From Pseudomonas huaxiensis (GTDB lineage: Bacteria > Pseudomonadota > Gammaproteobacteria > Pseudomonadales > Pseudomonadaceae), in NCBI RefSeq assembly GCF_003231275.1, contig NZ_QKVL01000054.1:1-32783 (forward strand): 32,783 nucleotides of DNA. The letters are read 5' to 3'. The notes beneath the pieces were generated by a model. The model worked only from the letters and a program-made list of their open reading frames with translations, was not told the origin of the DNA and made no database searches. The first letter of the stretch is position 1. Each line of letters opens with the position of its first letter. Below are positions 8,061 through 16,571 of this stretch, in pieces. The position numbers and the translations under genes were made by a program.

Positions 8061-9018
8061 GGGCTGGCCTCCTTGCAGTGAAGTTGAACAGACTCAGGAC
8101 GAACGCCATGCCGGCCAGGTGCAGCCGGATGAAATGCAGCCCCCAGAGTTGCAGCATCAAGGTGGGTTCGCGGTGCTTCAGGCTCTGCCGCAGGCTCAGG
8201 GCGAGCGCCGGCAGGCTGGCGATCAGCACCATCAACAGGGCCAGGTGCGGGAAACCGTCGAGCAGCGCCGACAGGGCCATGGCGTCGAGTACCCAGGCGC
8301 CCATGGACAATGCCGGAAAACGCAGCAGGCGCAGGCTCGCACCGTTGCTGCGCAGCAGTTGCAGGTGGCTGCTCTGGCGCCACATTTCCTTGCCCAGCCA
8401 TTCTTTCCAGGTGCACTCGTAGCCCCAGTGCATGACCACCGGTGCGCGCAGCACCAGCAGGCGTGCGCCGGCATCGCTCAGGCGCAGGGTGAAGTCTTTG
8501 TCTTCGCCGCTGCGCAGGCTTTCGTTGAAGCCGCCGACGCTGTCGAACCAGCGCCGGGGCATCAGCAGGTTGGGGCTGGGCAGCCATTGTTGGCGGTGCA
8601 GTAGCGGGCCGGCACGCAGTGTGCGGCGTTGCCAGGCGATGGCGAACCACGGCGCTTGGTGCGGGGTGTCGCAGTCGAGGGCGAAAACATCGCCCAGGCC
8701 CTGGGCGTGGAGGTCGAGCAGGCGCCGAAGCCAGTTCTCCGGGACTGCGATATCGGCGTCGAGAAACGCCAGCCAGTCGCACTCGCACGCGGCCGCGCCA
8801 CGGTTGCGCAGCGCGCCGATGCTCAGGCCCGGCAGGCTCAGCACCCTTGCGCCGAGGGCGCGAGCGATCTGCGGGCTGTCGTCGTGGGAGCCGTTGTCGA
8901 CCACGATCAGTTCGCAGTCGACACCAGCTTCGCGGGCGGCGAGCTTGGCGGCGGCCAGGGTCCGGCCGATGTGCCGGGCTTCGTTGAACATCGGAATGAC
9001 GATGCCGACCCGGTTCAT
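8053..9018 (-). CDS. Glycosyltransferase family 2
   Basis: A 321-residue GT2 enzyme. Motifs: GIVIPMFNEARHI (5-17), ELIVVDNGSHDDS (36-48), WLAFLDADI with D87/D89 as the DxD, and SVGGFNESLRSGEDKDF (160-176), where the E-D pair supplies the catalytic base region. The C-terminal about 90 residues include hydrophobic stretches (about 245-272 and 292-312), suggesting membrane association. Start ATG 9018 overlaps the stop of the polymerase gene (ATGA); the longer open frame upstream is out-of-frame polymerase sequence. It would extend the repeat unit on the inner face of the inner membrane. Donor and linkage are unknown. Confidence 0.88.
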   Translation of the reverse strand: MNRVGIVIPMFNEARHIGRTLAAAKLAAREAGVDCELIVVDNGSHDDSPQIARALGARVLSLPGLSIGALRNRGAAACECDWLAFLDADIAVPENWLRRLLDLHAQGLGDVFALDCDTPHQAPWFAIAWQRRTLRAGPLLHRQQWLPSPNLLMPRRWFDSVGGFNESLRSGEDKDFTLRLSDAGARLLVLRAPVVMHWGYECTWKEWLGKEMWRQSSHLQLLRSNGASLRLLRFPALSMGAWVLDAMALSALLDGFPHLALLMVLIASLPALALSLRQSLKHREPTLMLQLWGLHFIRLHLAGMAFVLSLFNFTARRPARG

Positions 9019-10385
9019 GCTTCCGCCTCCGGCCGGCCCGCAGCCTCGGCCTGGCTGCGCAGCACCCAGGACAACGCCAGCATGATCCACAGGTATTTGT
9101 GGTTCGGCGCACTGAGGAACATCAGGAACAGGCCCAGCGACAGCATGCTCATGCACAGGTGGGTGAGCAGGTCGGCGCGGGCCACTTCATGCTGCTGCAG
9201 CCAGGCGGCGCGGGCGCTCCACAGGTTGCGCAGGGCCAGGGCGATCAGGCCGACAAACAGCACGCCGCCGGGGATGCCGATCTCGCTGAACAGTTCCAGA
9301 TAGGTGTTGTGCGCCCGCCGATAGAGGTCGGTGACCTTGCGGTTGGCGGAGAACGCCTTGGCGTAGCCGGTGGTGGCGTAGTGCAAGGGGAAGGTGCCGG
9401 GGCCGGAGCCGAGCAGCGGGTTTTCGCGGATCATCTTGCCGCCGACCACGATGTACGAGGCGCGACGCCCGAGCGAGTCGTCCTCGTGGGCATTGACCCC
9501 GGACTTGAGCACGCTCAGCGACTGGATGCGCTCGATGTAACTGGCCGGCATCACCGCGGCCGCGACCGGCAGCAGCAAGGCCAGGCCCAACATCAGCACG
9601 CCGAGGTGGCGCGGGCGCAGGCGGGTGAGTTGCACTCGGTAGTGGTAGAGGCCGATGCAGAGGCTGATCAGCAACACCACCAGTCCGGAGCGCGACTCGG
9701 TCTTGGTCATCCCGGCCAGCAACAGGCCGGTGCACACCAGCCACAGCAGCCGTTGGCGCAGGCCGGGGCTGTTCAGCAGCAGCCAGATCGCCAGCGGCAC
9801 GGCGAAGGCGATCAGCAGGGCGAACACGTTGGGGTCGTCGAGCAGGCCGGAGGCGCGGCCCTGATCCTGGTATTTGCTGGAGAACATCGCCATTACGCAG
9901 GTGGCAGCGACGCTGAGGCAGACCAGCCGGGCCAGCCAGGCGAGGTTCAGTTCGCGGCCAATCAGCAGGGTCATGACGAACAGCAGCAGGCCGATGGACA
10001 GCTCGCGCAGGTGCTGGGCCGACATCAGCAGGCTCTCGCTGGCCCAGAAACTCAGGCCGTAACAGGCCATGAAGGCGATCAGCAGCGGCCACAGATTGCT
10101 GTGCAGGCGCTCGCCCTTGAGTTGGCCGCTGGCCAGTTGCAGGCTCAGTACCAGCAGCAGGCCGGCGCCGATCAGCTTGGCTGCGGACAGGTCGCTGTCC
10201 TTGAACAGACCTTCGAACGGCACCAGGGCGATGATCGCCAGCAAACCCCAGGCCGGGCGCCGGTACAGCAGGAGCAGGCCGCCCAGCGCGGCGACCGCGC
10301 CGGGCGCCAGGTACGGCCAGGGACTGACCAGCAGGATCATGGCCAGCAGACCGAACAGGCCGACCAGCGAAAGGGGCAGGATCAT
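9015..10385 (-). CDS. Wzy-like O-antigen ligase/polymerase family protein
   Basis: A 456-residue polytopic membrane protein with about 10-12 helices and the large periplasmic loop of the Wzy_C/WaaL family. Signature segments: TESRSGLVVLLIS (229-241), GRRASYIVVGGKMIRENPLLGSGPG split across 307-330, and YRRAHNTYLELFSEIGIPGG (355-374), which contains the His-Asn pair of this family. It shares 4-nt ATGA overlaps with both neighbouring genes. In this context, with a dedicated flippase, Wzz-like and Wza-like proteins, polymerase is much more likely than lipopolysaccharide ligase, but sequence alone does not fully separate the two. Confidence 0.87.
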   Translation of the reverse strand: MILPLSLVGLFGLLAMILLVSPWPYLAPGAVAALGGLLLLYRRPAWGLLAIIALVPFEGLFKDSDLSAAKLIGAGLLLVLSLQLASGQLKGERLHSNLWPLLIAFMACYGLSFWASESLLMSAQHLRELSIGLLLFVMTLLIGRELNLAWLARLVCLSVAATCVMAMFSSKYQDQGRASGLLDDPNVFALLIAFAVPLAIWLLLNSPGLRQRLLWLVCTGLLLAGMTKTESRSGLVVLLISLCIGLYHYRVQLTRLRPRHLGVLMLGLALLLPVAAAVMPASYIERIQSLSVLKSGVNAHEDDSLGRRASYIVVGGKMIRENPLLGSGPGTFPLHYATTGYAKAFSANRKVTDLYRRAHNTYLELFSEIGIPGGVLFVGLIALALRNLWSARAAWLQQHEVARADLLTHLCMSMLSLGLFLMFLSAPNHKYLWIMLALSWVLRSQAEAAGRPEAEA

Positions 10386-11503
10386 GCGCGGACCTCCGTT
10401 GCGGCGCCCAGGTAAACCTGGGCCCAGCGTTGCGCCAGGGTAGGCAGGTGGTAGCGTTCGCGTTGGATGTGGCGGGCCTGGGCGGTGAGTTCACTGGCCT
10501 GGGCCGGGTCGTCGATCAGGGCGCTCAGTTGCGCGGCCAGTTCGTCCACTGCCAGCGGCGCGGCCAGCAGACCGCTACGGCCGTGTTCGATGACATCGGG
10601 AATGCCGCCGACGCCGAAGGCCACCACCGGCACGCCGTCCTGCATGGCTTCAAGCAGGATCATCGGCGTGCCTTCGGTGCGTGAACTGATCACCAGTGCA
10701 TCGAGGCGGCTCATCCACGGCCGCATGTCGTGCTGGAAGCCCGGCAGGCGAATCCGTTCCACCAGTCCGGCGGCGTCGATGCGGGCCTGCAGGGTGGCGC
10801 GCTCCGGACCGTCGCCGAGCATCACCGCGTGCAAGTGCGGGTAGCGCCGGCACAGCGGAATGAGCGTATCGAGAAACAGGTCCGGACCTTTTTCACTGCT
10901 CAGGCGTCCGACATAACCCGCCAGCCACTCGCCCGCGTGGGTAACACGTGGCGCCTGGCCGGAGGTTTCCGGCAGACCGTTGGGAATCACCCGGATCTTC
11001 TGCGCCGCGACCCCGGCACCGCGCAGAATCCGCGCGATGCTCTCGGCCACGCACACCACCTGGCTCACCACGGCGGTGCGGCACAGTTGCAGGGTCAGCC
11101 AGGTGTAGACGCGCTGCTTGAGGTTGCGCGGAGTGAAACCGTGCTGGGTTGCCACCAACGGCAGGCGCCACAGGTACGCCGCCAGCCAGCCGAGCAGCAG
11201 GCCCTTGAAATTGTGCGCATTGAGCAGTGGCCGCTGGCCGTGCTGCTCGCGCAGGTACAGCAGCGGTTGCACCAGCCCCGCGCGGCACTGACAGTCCACC
11301 CCGGCGGCGCGAAACCGCGCCAGCAGTTCTTGCGGCGCATCGAGAAACAGCACCCGATGCTGACCGGGGGTGGCCAGGCAATGATCCAGCAGCATGCGCT
11401 CGGCGCCGTAGAACCCACCGCTGTTGAGCAGGTGGATGATCGGCTGGCGCGGGGCCGGGGCGTTCAATTGCGCACCCAGTGCCACAGCCGTGGCAGCGTC
11501 CAT
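10382..11503 (-). CDS. Glycosyltransferase family 4 (GT-B)
   Basis: A GT-B fold enzyme of family GT4. Seen: an N-terminal acceptor domain with LLNSGGFYGAERMLLDHC (glycine loop), ATQHGFTPRNLKQR, VVCVAESIARIL and IPNGLP. The C-terminal donor domain has GYVGRLSSEKGPDLFL, AVMLGDGPER and the E-x7-E motif EGTPMILLEAMQDGVPVVA, followed by GGIPDVIEHGRSGLL. It adds a sugar with retention, probably early in repeat assembly. The start is uncertain. ATG 11503 gives 373 residues but overlaps the Wzz-like gene by 40 nt and lacks a ribosome site. A TTG at 11467 forms a TTGA overlap like the ATGA junctions elsewhere in this operon and would give a 361-residue product that still contains the whole fold. Confidence 0.86.
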   Translation of the reverse strand: MDAATAVALGAQLNAPAPRQPIIHLLNSGGFYGAERMLLDHCLATPGQHRVLFLDAPQELLARFRAAGVDCQCRAGLVQPLLYLREQHGQRPLLNAHNFKGLLLGWLAAYLWRLPLVATQHGFTPRNLKQRVYTWLTLQLCRTAVVSQVVCVAESIARILRGAGVAAQKIRVIPNGLPETSGQAPRVTHAGEWLAGYVGRLSSEKGPDLFLDTLIPLCRRYPHLHAVMLGDGPERATLQARIDAAGLVERIRLPGFQHDMRPWMSRLDALVISSRTEGTPMILLEAMQDGVPVVAFGVGGIPDVIEHGRSGLLAAPLAVDELAAQLSALIDDPAQASELTAQARHIQRERYHLPTLAQRWAQVYLGAATEVRA

Positions 11504-13044
11504 TGTTTGTACGGATTGGGTTGTTCCGCGGTCTGGTCGTTGATCACCAGCAGCACCGGCAGGCCCAGTTCGTGGCCGATTTGCGCCGGGTGTTTGAAGC
11601 GGTGGTCGAAGAACTCGCGGACATAGACCAGGGCAATCGCCAGCAGCAGGCCGGTGAGCAAACCGAACGGAATGATCAGCATCGGCCGTGGGAACGCGGC
11701 TTCGGTCGGCTGGTACGGCGCGCTGAGAATCCGCGCGTTGGACATATTGTCCAGTTGGCCCTGGCCGCGGCTTTCTTCATAGCGCTGGGTGTAGGTGAAG
11801 AAGGCTTTGTGCAGGGCGTCGATCTCGGTGTCGAGCTGGCGCGCCTTGCTCATGGTCTCCTGCAACTGGTGGATGCGGCCCTTGAATTCGCCGATGCGCT
11901 GGGTTTTCTGGCCGATCACTTCCTGCACCACGGTCAGGTCTTTTTCCCGTTCGCGAATGCGGTTGTCCACCACCTTGAGGAACTGCTGGCGGCTGCGCAA
12001 GATCTGCTCGCGTTGCAACTGCATCGGTTCGCTGTTGGGCTGGAACACCGCCAGGTCGTTGCCATAGCGCGACACCTGGGTGGTCAACTGCTCGCCCAGT
12101 TGCTTGATTTCGCGGTCTTCGAAGGCCACGTTGTCAACGGTGGTGGTGAAGGTGAACGGGAAGCTGTAGTCGTTCATCTTCGCGCTGTTGGCGGCGCTCA
12201 GGGCCGACTTCAGGTAGTCCAGCCAGCGCTGGCTTTGCAGCAGGCGGTCGCGGTACTGGTTGAGCGCCTGTTCCTCGGTGTTGATCGCGTTCAGGCGGAA
12301 GGTGATTTCCTCCTTGGGATCGGACGAGCCTACGGTTTCCAGCAGGGCGAGGCGCTTGCTTTCCAGGTCGTCGAGACGGGCCTGGTACTGCAGTTTCTTC
12401 TGTTCATAGAAGGACTGCGGCAGCTCGTTGGATTGCAGGTCCTGGCGGTTTTTCAGGTAGTTGTCCAGCAACTGGCTGACAAACGCCGTACCCTGGGCCG
12501 CGTCGCCGAAGCTGTAGGTCACCGAGATCACGTTGGAGCCGGGCAGGGTCTCGACCTTGAGGCTCTTGGTGGCCTGTTCGGTGAGGGCGTCGAGTTCGGT
12601 GTCACGGGCCGATTCGACCTTGTTGCCCAGCGCCGAGCGCAGCGGATCGAGCACATGCTCGCGCAACGGGTGGAACAGCAGCTTGTCCATCACGCCGGGC
12701 TCGACCTGATAGCGGCCTTCTTCACGCAACTGGCTGATGGTCTGGCGGATCAGCGTCGGTGAGCGAAGGATATTGCTCTCGGTTTCCATGTCCGCCAGCG
12801 ACGGCGGAATGAACTTGTCGGTTTCCTGGGCGAGGGCGGTGTTGGTGTCGCTTTGCGACAGCTTCTTCGACTGCACGATGACTTCGGCACCGATGTCGTA
12901 GCTCTGACGCAACATCAGCGGCAGCAGCAGGACGATCACCGCGAAGGCGAGGAAGATCCGTTTCACCCATTGCCGATTGGCAAAGAAGATCCGGAAAAAC
13001 TCGTGCAGGTAGTTCTCTTTGGGATTCATGAGCTGATTCATCAC
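11464..13044 (-). CDS. Wzz/GumC-type polysaccharide chain-length and export protein
   Basis: A 526-residue polysaccharide co-polymerase. An N-terminal transmembrane helix (about residues 29-46) is followed by the Wzz-type periplasmic domain (YDIGAEVIVQSKKL onward). A long helical, coiled-coil-rich region (about 195-430) follows, then a second membrane helix, MLIIPFGLLTGLLLAIALVYV (about 460-480), and a short cytoplasmic tail with FDHRFKHPAQIGHELGLPVL. Unlike BY-kinases with a fused catalytic part, the kinase-like domain is on a separate gene (14109-14756). Either GTG 13044 or ATG 13041 may be used; a GGGGG tract lies 6-9 nt upstream. It controls chain length and bridges Wzy to the Wza-like exporter encoded 15 nt upstream. 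Confidence 0.88.
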   Translation of the reverse strand: MMNQLMNPKENYLHEFFRIFFANRQWVKRIFLAFAVIVLLLPLMLRQSYDIGAEVIVQSKKLSQSDTNTALAQETDKFIPPSLADMETESNILRSPTLIRQTISQLREEGRYQVEPGVMDKLLFHPLREHVLDPLRSALGNKVESARDTELDALTEQATKSLKVETLPGSNVISVTYSFGDAAQGTAFVSQLLDNYLKNRQDLQSNELPQSFYEQKKLQYQARLDDLESKRLALLETVGSSDPKEEITFRLNAINTEEQALNQYRDRLLQSQRWLDYLKSALSAANSAKMNDYSFPFTFTTTVDNVAFEDREIKQLGEQLTTQVSRYGNDLAVFQPNSEPMQLQREQILRSRQQFLKVVDNRIREREKDLTVVQEVIGQKTQRIGEFKGRIHQLQETMSKARQLDTEIDALHKAFFTYTQRYEESRGQGQLDNMSNARILSAPYQPTEAAFPRPMLIIPFGLLTGLLLAIALVYVREFFDHRFKHPAQIGHELGLPVLLVINDQTAEQPNPYKQWTLPRLWHWVRN

Positions 13045-13059
13045 GCGATACCCCCGAGG

Positions 13060-14085
13060 TCAGTTGTCGCTGCCTTTGTTGTCGACGCGGTAGCCGAAGC
13101 TGAAGCCCACGCCCTGGAACAGCACGACGTCAGCCAGTTGCCGGGCCAGTTCGCCGGCACTGGCCAGCTTGGTCTTGGGCACATAGAGCATGTCGTCCGG
13201 TTGCAGATAGGCCACCTGTGCGGCGCTGGCATCCAGCGCCTGGTCGATGTTGTAGGGCATGGCCTGCACCTGGTTGCCGTTGCGCCGCATGATGATCACC
13301 GAGTCCAGCCGCGCCTTGATGCTCGGGCCGCGGGCCAGGGTCAGGGCTTCGAGCACCGAGACCGGACGGCGGATCGGGTAGGCGCCGGGCTGGCCGACTT
13401 CACCCAGCACGTAGATCTCGTTGACCGCGGTGGACTTGAGCATCACATCCACGCTCATGCGTCCCGGCAGGTCGGCGTAGCGCTTGTTCAAGTACGTCTC
13501 CAGCTGGGTCACGGTCATTCCCTGCAGGGCGACCGAGCCGACTTCCGGGAAGTTGGCGTGGCCGTCGCTGCCCACGGTGATCTCCCGGCTCATGCCGGTG
13601 GCCGGGTGGTTCAGCGCGCTTTTCAGGTTCTGCTCGTTGGTCAGCGGGCTCAGCACCTGCACCGTGAGCTGGTCGCGGTTGGGCTGGAACAGGCTCTTGT
13701 TGCGGTAGGCCTGCTGGATCGCGGCCCGGGCCTGCTCGGGGGTCATTCCGGCGACGTTCACCGAGGTGTTGGCCGCCGGCAGTTCGATACGGCCGTCAGG
13801 CAGCACCAACTGGTTGCCGTTCAGCGAACTGGCGGAAAGGAAGCTCAGCCCGATGGTGTCACCGGACTGGATACGGTAGGCGTCGGAGCCGCTGGTGCTG
13901 ATGTGGAAGATCACATCCAGCACGTCCTGCGGGCGCAATACCTGTTCCTGGCTCGAAAGTTCGGTGGCTTGGGCATTGGCCGGCGCGGCGGTGAGAATCT
14001 GTACCGGCATCGTCCGGGCGTCCTGCTGGGTGGTGCAGGCCGCCAGTGGCAATAGCGCGAACAGGGCGATCAAGGGCGTTTTCAT
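13060..14085 (-). CDS. Wza-like polysaccharide export outer-membrane lipoprotein
   Basis: A 341-residue outer-membrane polysaccharide export lipoprotein. The signal peptide ends in the lipobox LAAC (C17). The Poly_export domain follows (about 55-150, QDVLDVIFHISTSGSDAYRIQSGDTIGL), then SLBB-type beta-grasp repeats (about 155-310, including INEIYVLGEVGQPGAYPIRRPVSVLEAL in parts). It forms the channel through which polymer leaves the periplasm and docks on the Wzz-like partner. The start at ATG 14085 is supported by a GAGGGAA ribosome site; the 15 extra codons upstream lack a signal sequence. It is 23 nt after the CpsD-like gene and 15 nt before the Wzz-like gene. The last 20 residues (LFQGVGFSFGYRVDNK) replace the usual amphipathic pore helix with a sequence I cannot assign. 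Confidence 0.88.
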   Translation of the reverse strand: MKTPLIALFALLPLAACTTQQDARTMPVQILTAAPANAQATELSSQEQVLRPQDVLDVIFHISTSGSDAYRIQSGDTIGLSFLSASSLNGNQLVLPDGRIELPAANTSVNVAGMTPEQARAAIQQAYRNKSLFQPNRDQLTVQVLSPLTNEQNLKSALNHPATGMSREITVGSDGHANFPEVGSVALQGMTVTQLETYLNKRYADLPGRMSVDVMLKSTAVNEIYVLGEVGQPGAYPIRRPVSVLEALTLARGPSIKARLDSVIIMRRNGNQVQAMPYNIDQALDASAAQVAYLQPDDMLYVPKTKLASAGELARQLADVVLFQGVGFSFGYRVDNKGSDN

Positions 14086-14108
14086 AAGTGTTCCCTCGCA
14101 CGATCGGC

Positions 14109-14756
14109 TTAAAGGTTGTTGTAGAGCCACTTGGGCATGTAGTAGCGGCGCCGGTTGAAGACGCTGCCGACCAGCCGCGCGCCCGCCTGGAGCAGGCGCT
14201 GGCTGGCGGCCTGGGCCACCTCGCGGCGGGTGTCGTCGGCGTTGATCACCAGGATCACGCCGTCCACCAGCGGGCCCATCACCAGGCTGTCGGCACCGGC
14301 GTACACGGCCTCGCCGTCGATCACCACGAAGCGGTACTCGGCCGACAGCTTGAGCAGCAGCATGCGCAGCAGTTCCGGGTCGAGGCGTTCACCGCCGCGC
14401 TCATGCAGGCCGCCGGGCAGCACGTCGAAGCGCTGGTCGGAAAGGCGCACGATGCAGTCCTGCGCCAGCGGCGGGGTCTGGTCGTCGAACAGCAGGTCGT
14501 GAAAACCACGCAGCTTGTTCAGGCCCAGTTGCTGGCTAAGGGTATTGGGGCCGTTGCTGCCATCGATCAGCAGCACCGTTCCACCGCTCATCAGCGCCAG
14601 TTGGCTGGCGAATGCCAGGGCGCTGGTGCTGGTGCCGCTGCCGCTGTTGGCGGCAGTCAGCAACAGGGTGCGCTGCTCCTGGTCGAGCACGGTGGAGGTC
14701 AGGTTGGTTTCGCTGGGCACAGCGATGCTCATGCTTCTTGAAGTTGAACCGTCCAT
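14109..14756 (-). CDS. CpsD/BY-kinase-like protein with degenerate Walker A
   Basis: A 215-residue protein with the fold pattern of CpsD/Wzc-type bacterial tyrosine kinases (P-loop, ParA/MinD superfamily). Landmarks line up but key residues differ. The P-loop region reads NSGSGTSTSA (37-46), where family members have G-x-G-K-S-T, so the essential lysine is Thr42. Walker A' reads VLLIDGSN (61-68), missing the second Asp. Walker B FVVIDGEA (143-150) keeps its Asp. The C terminus is short but tyrosine-bearing (RRRYYMPKWLYNNL, Y205, Y206, Y212), as in kinase tails. ATG 14756 lies one base past the stop of the phosphoglycosyl transferase gene; an upstream ATG at 14777 is also in frame but overlaps that gene. 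Probably a non-catalytic or ATP-independent regulator that binds the Wzz-like protein; this is inference. Confidence 0.85.
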   Translation of the reverse strand: MDGSTSRSMSIAVPSETNLTSTVLDQEQRTLLLTAANSGSGTSTSALAFASQLALMSGGTVLLIDGSNGPNTLSQQLGLNKLRGFHDLLFDDQTPPLAQDCIVRLSDQRFDVLPGGLHERGGERLDPELLRMLLLKLSAEYRFVVIDGEAVYAGADSLVMGPLVDGVILVINADDTRREVAQAASQRLLQAGARLVGSVFNRRRYYMPKWLYNNL

Positions 14757-14757
14757 C

Positions 14758-15504
14758 TCAACGTGCTCCGTGGCCACTGAAGACTTTGAAGGGGGTCTTG
14801 AGCAGGATTTTCAGGTCCAGGCTCAGGCTCTGTTCGGCGATGTAGCTCAGGTCCAGTTCGACCCGCTGGTCGAAGTCGATGTCGCTGCGCCCGGAGATCT
14901 GCCAGAGGCCGGTCATGCCGGGGTAGATGCTCAGGCGCGCGAGGTGGTTGTCCTTGTAGCGGTAGGCGTTGAACGAGGTGGGCCGGGGGCCGACCAGACG
15001 CATGTCGCCGCGCACTACGTTGAACAGGTTGGGTAGCTCGTCCAGGCTGCTGCGCCGTAGCCAGCGACCGATCGGGGTTACCCGCGGGTCATCGTCGATC
15101 TTGAAATCGATGGACTGGGCGCCGTGCTTGTTGAGGTGGCGCAGCGACTCTTTCAGCGCCTCCGCGTTGGTGACCATGGTGCGGAACTTGAACATGCCGA
15201 ACGTGCGGCCCCGGTAGCCGGTGCGCTTCTGCACGAAGAACACCGGCCCCGGGCCGCTCGCCTTGACGATCACAGCCAGTACCAGCAACAACGGCGACAG
15301 CAGCACGATCAGCAGCAGGGCGCCGAAGGCGGCAATCCAGCGATTGGTCCGCGACAGGGTCCAGGGGCGACCGCCGAGGCGGCCGGTGAACCAGCCACGG
15401 CCCTGTTTGTGGACCGCCGAGTCGATGCGCATGCGGTGTTTGGGGTCCATCCGTTTGTCTTGGCTCAGCGCCTGGATCTGGGCGCTCTTCGGTTGTCCGG
15501 TCAT
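14758..15504 (-). CDS. Phosphoglycosyl transferase (bacterial sugar transferase, initiating enzyme)
   Basis: A 248-residue small monotopic phosphoglycosyl transferase, the enzyme that puts the first sugar-1-phosphate on undecaprenyl phosphate. A cytoplasmic N-terminal stretch is followed by the re-entrant hydrophobic helix (about 57-81, with S70-P71). Then come GPVFFVQKRTGYRGRTFGMFKFRTM (split across 86-110), the catalytic Asp-Glu pair in SSLDELPNL (D155-E156), MRLVGPRP (168-175) and PGMTGLWQISGRS (195-207). It lacks the four extra N-terminal helices of WbaP/WcaJ, so it is the short type. It shares an ATGA overlap with the epimerase gene. Specificity (Glc, Gal or an N-acetylated sugar) is not predictable from what is visible. 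Confidence 0.92.
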   Translation of the reverse strand: MTGQPKSAQIQALSQDKRMDPKHRMRIDSAVHKQGRGWFTGRLGGRPWTLSRTNRWIAAFGALLLIVLLSPLLLVLAVIVKASGPGPVFFVQKRTGYRGRTFGMFKFRTMVTNAEALKESLRHLNKHGAQSIDFKIDDDPRVTPIGRWLRRSSLDELPNLFNVVRGDMRLVGPRPTSFNAYRYKDNHLARLSIYPGMTGLWQISGRSDIDFDQRVELDLSYIAEQSLSLDLKILLKTPFKVFSGHGAR

Positions 15505-16571
15505 ACCGACCTCCGTTGCTCGTCGGGCGATGCCCGGTGGATCTGCGCTGGCGTCCCGTGCAGCGGCAGGTAGTGATCGAGGAACCAGGCGGCGAAGCGC
15601 CCGAGCCCTTCATCGAGGGAGACGACAGGGGTGAAGCCGGTGGCGTCGGCCAGGTCGCCGGCTTCGGCGCAGGTGTCCAGCACATCGCCGGGCTGCAGCG
15701 GCAGCAACTCGATGGCGGCGCGGCGGCCGAGGTGTTTTTCCAGCAGGGCGACGTAGTCCAGCAGCGCCACGGGGCGTTGCCCGCCGATGTTGAACAGGCG
15801 CCAGGGCGCGTGGCTGCTGGCCGGGTCCGGGGTCATTGCGTTCCAGTCCGGGTTGGCTTGCGGCGCCAAGGGAATCAGGCGCACCAGGCTTTCGACGATG
15901 TCGTCGATGTAGGTGAAGTCGCGCTGGTGCTGACCATGGTTGAACAGGCGCAGCGGACGGCCTTCGACGATGGCGCTGGCGAACTGCACCGGTGACATGT
16001 CCGGGCGACCCCAAGGGCCGTAGACCGTGAAGAAGCGCAGGCCGGTGGCCGGAATGCCGTACAGGTGGCTGTAGCAGTGGGCCATGGCTTCGTTGGCTTT
16101 CTTGGTCGCGGCGTACAGCGACAGCGGGTGGTCCACCGCATCGCGTACCGAATAGGGCGTGTGCTGGTTGGCGCCGTACACCGAGCTGGAGGAGGCGTAT
16201 AGCAGGTGTTGCACCGGGTGGCGACGGCAGCTTTCGAGGATGTTGAGAAAACCGGCGAGGTTGCTGTCCAGGTAGGCCCGGGGATTTTCCAGCGAGTAGC
16301 GCACCCCGGCCTGGGCGGCCAGATGCAGGACCACGTCGGGACGTTCACGGGCGAACAGCTCGTCCAGCGCCGTGGCGTCCGCCAGCTCGATACGCTGCAA
16401 CGGAAAGTGCCCGGCCTGCTGGCGCACCCAGCCGACCCGTTGATGCTTGAGCGTCGGGTCGTAGTAGCTGTTGAAATTGTCCAGGCCCAGCACCTGATAG
16501 CCGTCACGCAACAGCCGCAGGATGCAATGGGCGCCAATGAAACCGGCCGCGCCGGTGACCAGGACTTTCAT
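15501..16571 (-). CDS. NAD-dependent epimerase, probably UDP-glucuronate 4-epimerase
   Basis: A 356-residue extended short-chain dehydrogenase. Seen: Rossmann motif VTGAAGFIGAH (5-15), DNFNSYYDPTLK (31-42, characteristic of UDP-GlcA 4-epimerases of the CapI/Cap1J/WbnF group), HLAAQAGVRYSLENP, the Ser in YASSSSVYG (125-133), and the catalytic pair Y153-x3-K157 in YAATKKANE. FTVYGPWGRPDM is also typical of that group. It would convert the UDP-glucuronate made by the adjacent dehydrogenase into UDP-galacturonate, predicting an acidic exopolysaccharide. It overlaps both neighbouring genes by ATGA. The family is certain; the exact epimerisation is a good inference from the DNFNSYYDPTLK block and from the neighbouring gene. 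Confidence 0.9.
   Translation of the reverse strand: MKVLVTGAAGFIGAHCILRLLRDGYQVLGLDNFNSYYDPTLKHQRVGWVRQQAGHFPLQRIELADATALDELFARERPDVVLHLAAQAGVRYSLENPRAYLDSNLAGFLNILESCRRHPVQHLLYASSSSVYGANQHTPYSVRDAVDHPLSLYAATKKANEAMAHCYSHLYGIPATGLRFFTVYGPWGRPDMSPVQFASAIVEGRPLRLFNHGQHQRDFTYIDDIVESLVRLIPLAPQANPDWNAMTPDPASSHAPWRLFNIGGQRPVALLDYVALLEKHLGRRAAIELLPLQPGDVLDTCAEAGDLADATGFTPVVSLDEGLGRFAAWFLDHYLPLHGTPAQIHRASPDEQRRSV

Noticed and set aside
9015..10385. Lipopolysaccharide O-antigen ligase (WaaL) as the function
   Set aside because: The sequence family fits both, but the dedicated flippase, Wzz-like and Wza-like genes argue for a polymerase.
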